NCBI RefSeq assembly: GCF_014737315.1
Contig: NZ_JPUF01000046.1
Span: forward strand, 1 to 32,161
Source of the DNA: Treponema zioleckii
GTDB taxonomy: Bacteria > Spirochaetota > Spirochaetia > Treponematales > Treponemataceae
Length of the DNA: 32,161 nucleotides
Direction: 5' to 3'
Shown here: positions 26,181 through 32,161 of the stretch, one piece after another
Layout: every line of letters starts with the position of its first letter
How positions within the stretch are numbered: the stretch's first letter is position 1
Program-made: the position numbers and the translations under genes
The notes under the pieces: model-generated
What the model saw: only the letters and a program-made list of their open reading frames with translations
Database searches by the model: none
Told to the model about the DNA's origin: nothing

Positions 26181-26420
26181 TTAGTTAATTTGTGGCTGAA
26201 GCGGAAGTATAGACCTTGCCCTTTTTGTCGTGAATGACAGAACTTCATTATTCAGGCCTCGGTGGCTTTCTCTGGCCTATGGAAAAGCTTTTCTAAAAGC
26301 AGAGCCGCTTGCAAGGTTATCTGGATGATTAGTAAATACTAGAGATGCTTCAATTGATCCTTTTTCTCGCTGCTCTGACTCTGATTTTACACAGATATAG
26401 CAAAGGTCTGTGTTATTCAA
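26181..26420 (-). pseudogene. Possible decayed ORF with one in-frame stop
   Basis: On the minus strand the frame reads SESEQREKGSIEASLVFTNH, then PDNLASGSAFRKAFP, a TAG stop, then ARESHRGLNNEVLSFTTKRA to TAA at 26181. Composition looks protein-like, but I recognise no family and no start. It may instead be a repeated intergenic sequence. Confidence 0.2.
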
Positions 26421-26445
26421 ATATGATACAGGAGATAATTCTGAA

Positions 26446-26955
26446 ATGAAAAATGCTATTTTGGATAAAATTGTAAAAACTTTTGCGGCGGTATTATGCC
26501 TGTTTTTTGCGTCTTGTAAAACAAATCAAGTGCTGCATCCTGCTGTTGACCCAATGGAGGCAGACAGCTTTAGCTTAGTATCCGTTAATGGAACTTATGA
26601 AGAAACACATGATTTAGTTCTTGAGTGGGCAAAGTATTATTCTTTAGAAATAGTCAGTGATGACCCTGAAAAACAGGAAATTGTCTTTGCTCCGGTTTCG
26701 TTTAAAATCGAAGGAACTCTTTACTGGGCAGATGAAGTTACTATTACATATCCCGAAAAGTATGAGAAAAGAATGGTATTTACTTTTGGACAGTTTACTA
26801 AAACTAAAAAAAGAATTCCTCTTGTTGCAGAGTACGGTGAGTACAGAGCCTGTTATACAGCTTATACTCTGTTTGTTCATCCTCTGCAAAAGACTAGAGA
26901 GAGGGATTTTAAACACGGAATGCCAAAAAATAAGCGGTTTGATGCCTGCTGGTAG
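26446..26955 (+). CDS. Hypothetical lipoprotein
   Basis: A 169-aa protein with a lipoprotein signal peptide; the lipobox LFFASC places the lipidated cysteine at residue 24. The mature part has a short LVSVNGTYEETHDLVLEW segment and aromatic-rich beta-like stretches (GTLYWADEVTITYPEKYEKR). No family recognised. The ATG at 26446 has AGGAGA about 11 nt upstream and precedes the signal peptide correctly; the earlier in-frame ATG at 26410 would put 12 extra residues before it. Confidence 0.6.
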   Translation: MKNAILDKIVKTFAAVLCLFFASCKTNQVLHPAVDPMEADSFSLVSVNGTYEETHDLVLEWAKYYSLEIVSDDPEKQEIVFAPVSFKIEGTLYWADEVTITYPEKYEKRMVFTFGQFTKTKKRIPLVAEYGEYRACYTAYTLFVHPLQKTRERDFKHGMPKNKRFDACW

Positions 26956-27163
26956 AAAACTATAATCGCAATCTTAGTAGAAAATGCCCGGTGCCCATGC
27001 TTCGACTTCGCTCAACAACCGTGAGTCGGCTCGGTTCGGTTCGACTCCGCTCACCGACCGGAGCAACAAATTTTGGTGTCTGAGCGGAGTCGAAGGCAAC
27101 GCTAATTTTACTGATAGTAAAGGATAATTAATTTAGGAATTGTTTTGTATAAAACAGGAGGTT

Positions 27164-27298
27164 TTATGATGCCGGATATTTATTTGCCGTTCTAAAACCG
27201 CTCCGAATCAATCTGGAAGAAAGGAAAAGATATGTTCCTAAGAAAGTGACTAATGAACCAAGTAGAGCAAAGATTCCACCGATTATTGCTTCTTTCAT
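27164..27298 (-). CDS. Possible 44-aa small membrane protein, probably a truncated gene
   Basis: The minus-strand frame starts MKEAIIGGIFALLGSLVTFL, then GTYLFLSSRLIRSGFRTANK, with one convincing N-terminal membrane helix. It then runs through the 29-bp direct repeat and soon stops. The same SGFRTAK words appear on the minus strand beside the other copy of the repeat. It is likely the N-terminus of a larger anchored protein joined to repeat DNA. The ribosome site is weak. Confidence 0.3.
   Translation of the reverse strand: MKEAIIGGIFALLGSLVTFLGTYLFLSSRLIRSGFRTANKYPAS
27166..27195 (+). pseudogene. Gene start truncated after nine codons
   Basis: A near-perfect ribosome site AGGAGG at the right distance precedes ATG, but the frame reads MMPDIYLPF and stops inside the 29-bp direct repeat. 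It looks like the 5' end of a gene cut off by recombination at that repeat. Confidence 0.3.
27183..27211 (+). repeat. 29-bp direct repeat, copy 2
   Basis: Identical to 24319-24347, about 2.86 kb away in the same orientation. It ends one truncated frame on the plus strand and lies in the 3' part of a short minus-strand ORF. Confidence 0.75.
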
Positions 27299-27311
27299 AA
27301 ACTTATGCTCT

Positions 27312-27349
27312 AAAAACCACTGCATTTAACAACGAAAAATACAGTGGTT
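27312..27349 (-). terminator. Rho-independent terminator of the leucine-rich protein gene
   Basis: On the minus strand AACCACTG (27342-27349) and CAGTGGTT (27315-27322) form an 8-bp stem with a 19-nt loop, followed by a T-run and A. It begins about 10 bp after the stop codon of the gene at 27360-28226. Confidence 0.65.
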
Positions 27350-27359
27350 AAATTAAAAA

Positions 27360-28226
27360 TTAGAATTCGCCAGTGTAACCAGAAGCTTTGATAGCCTGTT
27401 TTGCTTTTAATCCAAGTGAGCGACAATAAAGGAATGCTTCATTGTTCCAACCTTCATTTGGATATTCAATTTTTACATTCTTAGGAAATACTACTTCTGT
27501 TAGTTTTTTCAAGTTTTTGAATGCTTGGCACGGAATTGTTTTAATTGTAGAAGGTAAAATTATTTTTTCAATTTTAACGATATGAGGATGTCCCCTATCC
27601 TCACTTAAATTCCATACGACAGTCACACCTTTTTCAAAAGAAAGTTCCTTTATATCATCATTTATAAAAAGCGGAGTTGTGTAGTATGGAAAATCATATT
27701 TAAATTCATTTGCATAATTTTTATCAAAAATCCAGTCCTTGCTTATTTCAAATTTATCTCCGCAATTCTTGACGATAAGACTTTGCAATTCAACTTTTCT
27801 TCCTTTTTGAGGAACAGAGCCAATGAAAACTGCTCTACCGCCTTCAAAGTACAGTGGTTTTGTCGCCGTACCAGTATATTCAATTAATTTTAGTGAATCA
27901 TCGTTCCAAAAATCATATTCACTTGCATTGATATACAAAACACTTTCTGGAATGGAAATCTTTGTAATATTTCTACTGCCGCTAATACATGCTCCTATTA
28001 CAGACAAACCTTCTATTTCCTTTGGAATTTCTACCTCTGTTATGTTGTCCTCGTCCATTTTGTCTTCATAAAAGTTTGTGATATAAACATAATCGCCTTT
28101 CATGCCAATTTTTGAAAGAATATCCAGTGGACACAAATCGTATTTAAAATACTTGTCAGGGGTTGCAGCAAAACAAGAGAAAGCCGTTGCAATAGCAAGG
28201 CTTAAAGCCAATAAAATTTTTTTCAT
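27360..28226 (-). CDS. BspA-like leucine-rich repeat (LRR_5) secreted protein
   Basis: A 288-aa protein with a signal peptide (MKKILLALSLAIATAFSCFA, cleavage after FA near 21). Leucine-rich repeats of the BspA/Treponema type follow: ITEVEIPKEIEGLSVIGAC, NITKISIPESVLYINASEY, KIEKIILPSTIKTIPCQAF and KKLTEVVFPKNVKI. The tail YCRSLGLKAKQAIKASGY is a cap seen in similar treponemal proteins. It is exported and could bind host or bacterial surfaces; the ligand is unknown. AGGA lies about 10 nt upstream of the ATG, and a second, similar CGGAGGA lies about 16 nt further up. Confidence 0.8.
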   Translation of the reverse strand: MKKILLALSLAIATAFSCFAATPDKYFKYDLCPLDILSKIGMKGDYVYITNFYEDKMDEDNITEVEIPKEIEGLSVIGACISGSRNITKISIPESVLYINASEYDFWNDDSLKLIEYTGTATKPLYFEGGRAVFIGSVPQKGRKVELQSLIVKNCGDKFEISKDWIFDKNYANEFKYDFPYYTTPLFINDDIKELSFEKGVTVVWNLSEDRGHPHIVKIEKIILPSTIKTIPCQAFKNLKKLTEVVFPKNVKIEYPNEGWNNEAFLYCRSLGLKAKQAIKASGYTGEF

Positions 28227-28259
28227 AATAAAATATCCTCCGAGTTTAACGTCCTCCGA

Positions 28260-28427
28260 CTAAATCCTATATTCAGTGTACACTGAACATTTTTCGAGAA
28301 AATTTGTTCTTGTAACACAAGCACGCCGGTGGCGTGTCCGCCTAACACGTTTTGGCTCTGCTGCAAACAGCGCATTACCATCCACAGCAAAAAAACTTTC
28401 CAAATCTTTGCGGTCAATTTTTCTCAT
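28260..28427 (-). CDS. Small basic 55-aa ORF upstream of the leucine-rich protein
   Basis: Frame MRKIDRKDLESFFAVDGNAL, then FAAEPKRVRRTRHRRACVTR and a stop 33 nt before the leucine-rich protein start. The middle is strongly arginine-rich. It would be transcribed with the downstream gene. It could be a regulatory leader, a remnant, or chance; other frames of this stretch are also open. No family recognised. Confidence 0.3.
   Translation of the reverse strand: MRKIDRKDLESFFAVDGNALFAAEPKRVRRTRHRRACVTRTNFLEKCSVYTEYRI
28272..28287. promoter_or_regulatory. Perfect 16-bp palindrome TTCAGTGTACACTGAA
   Basis: It lies in the 3' end of the 55-aa ORF, about 45 bp upstream of the leucine-rich protein gene. 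Full dyad symmetry without a T-run suggests a protein-binding site rather than a terminator; the partner is unknown. Confidence 0.35.
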
Positions 28428-28523
28428 TTATTTTCTCTTCGATACAATATAAAGATTTATTTCTTTGAAAATTATTTTACATAGAGCTTTTTGAATTGTA
28501 TTGAGTATTTAGGAATAGGATTG

Positions 28524-28541
28524 TCGGGAGTTAACTCCCGA
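28524..28541. promoter_or_regulatory. Perfect palindrome TCGGGAGTTAACTCCCGA upstream of the response regulator
   Basis: An 18-bp palindrome followed by TTTTAT on the plus strand. It could act as a terminator, but no plus-strand gene ends nearby. Its CTCCC/GGGAG arms recur at 28614-28634, so an operator pair is equally possible. Confidence 0.4.
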
Positions 28542-28613
28542 TTTTATAAGAACTCAGTTTTCTCCGCGGAACAGTCACCTTGTTTTTTTCTTTTTTTAGC
28601 AGGATGATTTTCT

Positions 28614-28634
28614 ACTCCCGAAATTTCTGGGAGT
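28614..28634. promoter_or_regulatory. Second GGGAG/CTCCC dyad
   Basis: ACTCCC-N9-GGGAGT, about 35 bp upstream of the TATAAT of the response-regulator operon. The arms match the 18-bp palindrome upstream, in the opposite arrangement. Confidence 0.35.
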
Positions 28635-28666
28635 AATTCCCCTACAAAACCATTCCTTTTTCATAG

Positions 28667-28672
28667 TATAAT
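28667..28672 (+). promoter_or_regulatory. TATAAT -10 element of the response-regulator operon
   Basis: A consensus -10 that ends 2 nt before one ATG (28674) and 8 nt before the next (28680). Transcription would start at about 28679-28680. No good -35 is visible. Confidence 0.55.
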
Positions 28673-28679
28673 TATGCCT

Positions 28680-29324
28680 ATGAGAAAAAGCATAATTCTT
28701 GTTGATGATCACGCACTCTTACTGAACGGAATTAAAAACTGGATAGAAAATCATTCGGATTATAAGGTAGAATTTCAGGCAAGTAACGTTAAAGACTGTA
28801 AGGAAATCCAGAATCAGTTTGAGAAAGGAAGTCTTAAGGCAGACGAATTTCTTGCGGTCGTTGATATTTCATTTAAGTCTTCCGATTCGCAGATGGAAAA
28901 CTCCGGTTTTGGCATCATCAAAGAATTTTCAGCTCTGGGGATTCCCTGCATTGCCTATTCCAGCCACGATTCGGGAGGCTTTATTGAACACGCAACAAGT
29001 TCTGCCGTGGGGGCAAAAGGCTTTGTTTCAAAAACGGCGGATGAAGCCATTCTGCTTGCGGCAATCAATTCGGTGGCAAATGGCGGAACATATATTCAGG
29101 CTGAGCTTGTAACCGGGCTTCTGGAAGTACGCGACATCACCCAGACCTTCACTAAAAAGGAAAAACTCGTCGCCGACACGCTGACCATTCACAATACCAA
29201 TGCTGAAGTTGCCGCAGCCCTTGGAATTGCAGAAAAAACTGTCGTAAATTACCTGACAATTTTATATGATAAGGCAGGAGTAGAGAATAAACTCCAGTTT
29301 CTTGAAAAAATGGGAAGATTATGA
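28680..29324 (+). CDS. NarL/LuxR-family response regulator
   Basis: A 214-aa DNA-binding response regulator. The receiver (about 1-125) has VDDHALLLNG with the acidic pair, the phospho-acceptor aspartate in LAVVDISF, and the lysine in GAKGFVSKTAD. The C-terminal helix-turn-helix (about 150-210) reads TKKEKLVADTLTIHNTNAEV, then AALGIAEKTVVNYLTILYDK. The ATG at 28680 is preferred to 28674 because the TATAAT places the start of the mRNA at about 28680; the message would then be leaderless. The stop overlaps the next ATG as ATGA. It is presumably phosphorylated by the kinase two genes downstream. Confidence 0.88.
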   Translation: MRKSIILVDDHALLLNGIKNWIENHSDYKVEFQASNVKDCKEIQNQFEKGSLKADEFLAVVDISFKSSDSQMENSGFGIIKEFSALGIPCIAYSSHDSGGFIEHATSSAVGAKGFVSKTADEAILLAAINSVANGGTYIQAELVTGLLEVRDITQTFTKKEKLVADTLTIHNTNAEVAAALGIAEKTVVNYLTILYDKAGVENKLQFLEKMGRL

Positions 29325-29911
29325 AATCAAACAAGTTTGCATTCACAGCGTTTTTATGCCTCCTTGCCCTTTTATTGAACATTGCAAGCGCAATGCTGGC
29401 CTCCGCCCTCAAACTCCCGGCCTTTTTAGACACAATTTTTACCGTTGCAATCACCTTTTATTCAGGTCTGATTCCCGGAATCATCGTAGCCACCCTTTTT
29501 AACCCGGTTATGACACTTATCCGCTGCGCAATGACCGGCAGCGAAATCTTCCTGTATGATTTTTTATACGCTTTATGTGGAATTCTAATTGTTATTGCCT
29601 GCTGGCTTTTCAGCCGCAACAAAAAGGAGTTTCATTTTAACCGCCGCGTCACCCTTCTTTACCTTCTGATAATCGTTTTCTTCTCAACCTTTCTAAGCTC
29701 ATTTTCTGCAAGCGCACTGGACACCTTTATCTGCCCGCTTTTTGAAAAAGCATCTGGTTTTTCTGCAATCGACAACATTTCCCTCGTCTTTCAGAAAATG
29801 AATTTCAGCGTATTTTTGTCCTATCTTTTACCCCGCATTCCAATTACGCTTTTAGACCGTTTTATCTGCACCTTTGCCGCATACGGTATTTATTCGGGGC
29901 TTCGTAAATGA
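29321..29911 (+). CDS. Integral membrane protein between regulator and kinase (ECF S-component-like sensor module)
   Basis: A 196-aa protein with about five or six membrane helices. LPAFLDTIFTVAITFYSGLI, then PGIIVATLFNP, closely matches FPLFLDTLGTIAVAAINGFL, then FPGIVTAVATN, in the HD-GYP protein at 10027. The pattern resembles ECF-transporter substrate-binding (S) components and related sensor domains. The gene has ATGA overlaps with both neighbours, so all three proteins are translationally coupled. I infer it supplies the sensing part to the kinase, which has only one membrane helix. Confidence 0.65.
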   Translation: MKSNKFAFTAFLCLLALLLNIASAMLASALKLPAFLDTIFTVAITFYSGLIPGIIVATLFNPVMTLIRCAMTGSEIFLYDFLYALCGILIVIACWLFSRNKKEFHFNRRVTLLYLLIIVFFSTFLSSFSASALDTFICPLFEKASGFSAIDNISLVFQKMNFSVFLSYLLPRIPITLLDRFICTFAAYGIYSGLRK

Positions 29912-30729
29912 CCGAGCTTGATTTGCAGGATTTAACTTCCGCCCTCAGTCTTTACACCTCATTTTTTATCTTTCTTGTTGTGCTTACCTTTGCCGCCTTT
30001 ATCATCCTTATGGTGATTTTGATTCACAACATTAAATCCCGCAAAAATCTTAAGGATAACCGCCAATTTATTGAAGAAACAATTGCCGTGCAGGAAGAAG
30101 AGCGCCGCCGCATCAGTCAGGAACTTCACGATACTGTAAGCCAGAACATAAAGGCTCTGCTGCTTTCACAAAAGGAACTGAAGGATAAATGTACTGACGA
30201 AAAAACTCTTTCTGAGCTCGAAAGAATTGTCAGTCTTGAAAAGAAAAACCAGAAGGAGCTGCGTGCCATAATTCAGAATCTTGCTGTTCCCGCTCTTGCA
30301 AGCATTCCCTTTAAGACTGTCATCAATGATTTATGCGAGCAGTTTTACGCCCAGAGTAAAATCCCATGCAAATTTTTTGTTGCACCAGACCTTTCTCTGG
30401 ACGATTTTGCCACCGAACAAAAGCACCATATCCTGCGCATTATTCAGGAAGCCTTGAACAATGTCCAGGCCCACGCAAAGGCAGACGAGACTAGTGTTGT
30501 AATCAGACGGATAAGCGGGCAACAGAAAGCTGGCGACTTGATTCGCATTATGATTTTTGATGACGGGCAGGGCTTCGATTCTACAAAGCAGCTGACTCCG
30601 GCCGACGCAGCATCTCACTTTGGCATGAGCGGAATGGAAATGCGCGCGAAACTTTTGGACGGCACTCTTACCGTAAACAGCTCCCCTGACACAGGAACGG
30701 AAGTGCGGCTGGAGATTCCTGTTCAGTAA
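29908..30729 (+). CDS. Sensor histidine kinase, HisKA_3 (NarL partner) type
   Basis: A 273-aa kinase with one N-terminal membrane helix (about 15-40) and no periplasmic domain. EEERRRISQELHDTVSQNIK carries the phospho-accepting histidine of the HisKA_3 family. The ATPase has IIQEALNNVQAHAKA (N-box), FDDGQGFD (G1) and FGMSGMEMRAKLLDG (G2). All motifs are intact, unlike the hybrid kinase at 12216. Because it lacks a sensor domain, it probably receives its signal from the membrane protein encoded just upstream. Confidence 0.9.
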   Translation: MTELDLQDLTSALSLYTSFFIFLVVLTFAAFIILMVILIHNIKSRKNLKDNRQFIEETIAVQEEERRRISQELHDTVSQNIKALLLSQKELKDKCTDEKTLSELERIVSLEKKNQKELRAIIQNLAVPALASIPFKTVINDLCEQFYAQSKIPCKFFVAPDLSLDDFATEQKHHILRIIQEALNNVQAHAKADETSVVIRRISGQQKAGDLIRIMIFDDGQGFDSTKQLTPADAASHFGMSGMEMRAKLLDGTLTVNSSPDTGTEVRLEIPVQ

Positions 30730-30740
30730 ATCGGAGAGTG

Positions 30741-31239
30741 AATGAAGAAAAATCGTCCGAAGAAATACGAGGAAAGCCTTAAAAATTGTATCTTACTCGC
30801 CCGAATAGAATTTTTCACGATTTCCGCAGACCCGTAAAAAAGCCCACTGTCCCTGCAGTTTAAAGCGGGAATACGTTTATATTGTCACAAGTTACGAGCG
30901 CGGTGACGAATATTCGGCCTTGTCTATGCCGCAATCGATAAGAACGAGGCTGTCAGCTTTGTTGAAAACGAGCAGAAAAAGTGGAGGGAAGGCTGGGCAA
31001 CTCACGCCTTTTTGTGGAGAAGCAAACTCGGTCTTTGGGGTGGAGAAAAAATCCTCTGGGGCATTTACAGTGTAGAAAAAGGAGAATGGCTGGCTGATTT
31101 TTCTGTAGACGAAAACGAAACTATTTTCTTTGAAGACCTGGTGCTGGTAAAAAAGCCCTACTCCAGCCCCAGCAGCGGCATTTTTGTCTGCCCGATGATT
31201 GTAAAGAACGGAAGGCGTACGTTTATTGTCCATTTGTAG
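30741..31239 (+). pseudogene. Frameshifted hypothetical gene (about 165 codons)
   Basis: ATG at 30741 with GGAGAG upstream gives MKKNRPKKYEESLKNCILLA. The frame then stops, but shifting at T5 (30811-30815) continues it as FSRFPQTRKKAHCPCSLKRE, then YVYIVTSYERGDEYSA. A second shift at CC (30918-30919) restores LVYAAIDKNEAVSFVENEQK, then HAFLWRSKLGLWGGEKILWG, to a stop at 31237. Two single-base indels in short homopolymers thus explain the breaks: an extra T and a missing C. No family recognised. Sequencing error is possible but would need two events. Confidence 0.6.
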
Positions 31240-31317
31240 CAGCCAGCGGGAGCTTTGAAACTGTGTTATACTTTTTATCTGGCACACAAATTTATCCAGT
31301 TTATTTTGTTGATACTA

Positions 31318-31440
31318 TTACACTGAATTTTTCTTTTGAATATATGCACTCCACATTCCTTTTGCATTTGGATTTCCCTGCCGATTGAAATTCCAAGGTC
31401 TAATTTCTTTCTTTTCAACTGTCGCTCATATTTTCAAGAT
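31318..31440 (-). pseudogene. Possible 3' remnant of a gene
   Basis: The minus-strand frame ATVEKKEIRPWNFNRQGNPN, then AKGMWSAYIQKKNSV to TAA at 31318. It is protein-like but has no start and no recognised family; a stop precedes it in frame. Confidence 0.25.
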
Positions 31441-31445
31441 GGTGA

Positions 31446-31574
31446 ATTGAAAGAGCTGGCAAAGGTTCTACAGATGATATAATTAATAGTACAATAAATG
31501 TAATTAACTCAAGAATCCGAAGTAAGGGTGAGCGAAAAAATCATTTTAAAAATGCAAAAAAATTTTTGAGTTGA
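31446..31574 (+). pseudogene. Possible 3' remnant of a gene
   Basis: The plus-strand frame IERAGKGSTDDIINSTINVI, then NSRIRSKGERKNHFKNAKKF to TGA at 31574. It has the style of a toxin-tip C-terminus, but the body is absent and nothing precedes it in frame. The family is not recognised. Confidence 0.3.
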
Positions 31575-31589
31575 TAAATGCAAAGCAAA

Positions 31590-31775
31590 ACTGAGTAAGG
31601 CATTTCTGAAGGTTCGCAAGTAGGGAGCGACGGCTTTGCCGGAAAAAACTGTGAGACAGGTTTTTAGCGATTCTCCGAGCAACTGTGTTGCGAAGGCTGA
31701 AACGAGCGCAGTCGGATTCCTATTACCTTCAGCCATGACAAAACAGGCGCGCTTTTCTGGTAGTGGACGCATTTT
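31590..31775. other. Intergenic stretch with repetitive-element character
   Basis: A less AT-rich block containing GGAGCGACGGCTTTGCCGG and GAAGGCTGAAACGAGCGCAG. A minus-strand frame (31509-31772) spans it, but its peptide has no start signal and no domain. I think it is a dispersed repeat of the chromosome rather than a gene; a genome-wide comparison would decide. Confidence 0.25.
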
Positions 31776-31866
31776 TTAAGCTGATTAAAAAAATTCGACA
31801 TTCGGCCTATTTAGGGATATTTCGATGAAAAAAGTAAGCAAGCTGTGTATGGTGAAGATTTAGTTC

Positions 31867-31995
31867 TTACTTTCCGAACACTTCCTTGGCATAGTAATCC
31901 GCTCCAATCTGGCTTGCGTAGCCTTCCGTGAGGACTGTCACGCTGACGGCACCTGAGATTACGACGAAAGCAAAAAGGCTGTTTCCGTGCAATCT
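31867..31995 (-). pseudogene. 3' end of a membrane protein gene
   Basis: The minus-strand frame HGNSLFAFVVISGAVSVTVL, then TEGYASQIGADYYAKEVFGK to TAA at 31867. It has one hydrophobic helix and a convincing C-terminus, but the upstream part is replaced by sequence that codes on the other strand. No family recognised. Confidence 0.35.
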
Positions 31996-32161
31996 ACGAA
32001 TGTTGCCAAAAACAAAACCACGTTCGTCTTAGAAGACCTAAAACTCCGCTCTGGCGAAATAACTTCAACCCCAAGTCCTTACCGTAATGCAGGCGGGCAC
32101 GGAAAGCCCTGAAGAAATAAGAAAAAACGAAAAAAAAATCGTCATTCCGCTTGACAGTTTC
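31947..32161 (+). pseudogene. Frameshifted gene fragment running off the window
   Basis: The plus-strand frame DYDESKKAVSVQSTNVAKNK, then TTFVLEDLKLRSGEITSTP, breaks near CCCC (32069-32072). One base out, it continues as QVLTVMQAGTESPEEIRKNE, then KKIVIPLDSF to the window end. No start is seen; the 5' end merges with the minus-strand remnant. It may be the middle of a surface or periplasmic protein; the family is unknown. Confidence 0.35.

Noticed and set aside
31509-31772. 87-aa minus-strand ORF
   Set aside because: No ribosome site or recognisable domain, and it overlaps the plus-strand remnant; it looks like a dispersed repeat.
1-32161. tRNA, rRNA, insertion sequence or replication origin
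   Set aside because: No cloverleaf, rRNA segment, transposase frame, or DnaA-box cluster was seen on either strand.

Overview
The window looks like chromosome from a gut- or rumen-type Treponema or a close spirochaete. The grounds are the gene families and their style: a BspA-type leucine-rich protein, truncated RHS tips, HD-GYP and hybrid-kinase signalling proteins, a FeoA-FeoB fusion, and a CobA-HemD fusion. This is inference from family content; there is no rRNA or marker gene to prove it.

Layout. (1) 1-1188: a modular intergenic repeat array. (2) 1200-7755, minus strand: a tightly overlapping tetrapyrrole operon, read hemA, precorrin-2 dehydrogenase, hemC, cobA-hemD, hemB, hemL. It covers glutamyl-tRNA to precorrin-2/sirohydrochlorin, with no hemE, hemG or hemH, so it fits siroheme or corrinoid supply rather than heme. 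(3) 7879-8735: a second repeat array of the same family in inverted orientation, so the operon sits between two inverted arrays. (4) 8873-9811, minus: cysK, with a clear sigma-70 promoter and two matching 19-bp dyads. (5) 10027-18477, plus: a three-gene signalling operon made of an apparently intact HD-GYP phosphodiesterase, a very large periplasmic-propeller hybrid kinase whose phosphotransfer residues are mostly lost, and a 7-TM protein with a degenerate HD-GYP domain. (6) 18740-22463: feoAB and a convergent MATE exporter whose coding ends overlap by 23 bp.

(7) 22540-28430: an accessory region, visibly AT-richer than its flanks. It holds orphan RHS C-terminal tips with likely immunity genes, small membrane and lipoprotein genes, hairpin repeats, a 29-bp direct repeat, truncated genes and a BspA-like leucine-rich protein. 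(8) 28680-30729, plus: a NarL-type response regulator, a small membrane protein and a HisKA_3 kinase, joined by ATGA overlaps. The membrane protein resembles the N-terminus of the HD-GYP protein in (5). (9) 30741-32161: a run of gene remnants on both strands with frameshifts.

How the parts relate. Siroheme is the cofactor of sulfite reductase, and cysK uses the sulfide produced, so regions 2 and 4 plausibly serve one sulfur-assimilation purpose. Region 5 is the most unusual: one probable active c-di-GMP phosphodiesterase is co-transcribed with two proteins that look like descendants of signalling enzymes without their catalytic residues. Region 7 resembles a store of RHS toxin tips and immunity genes.
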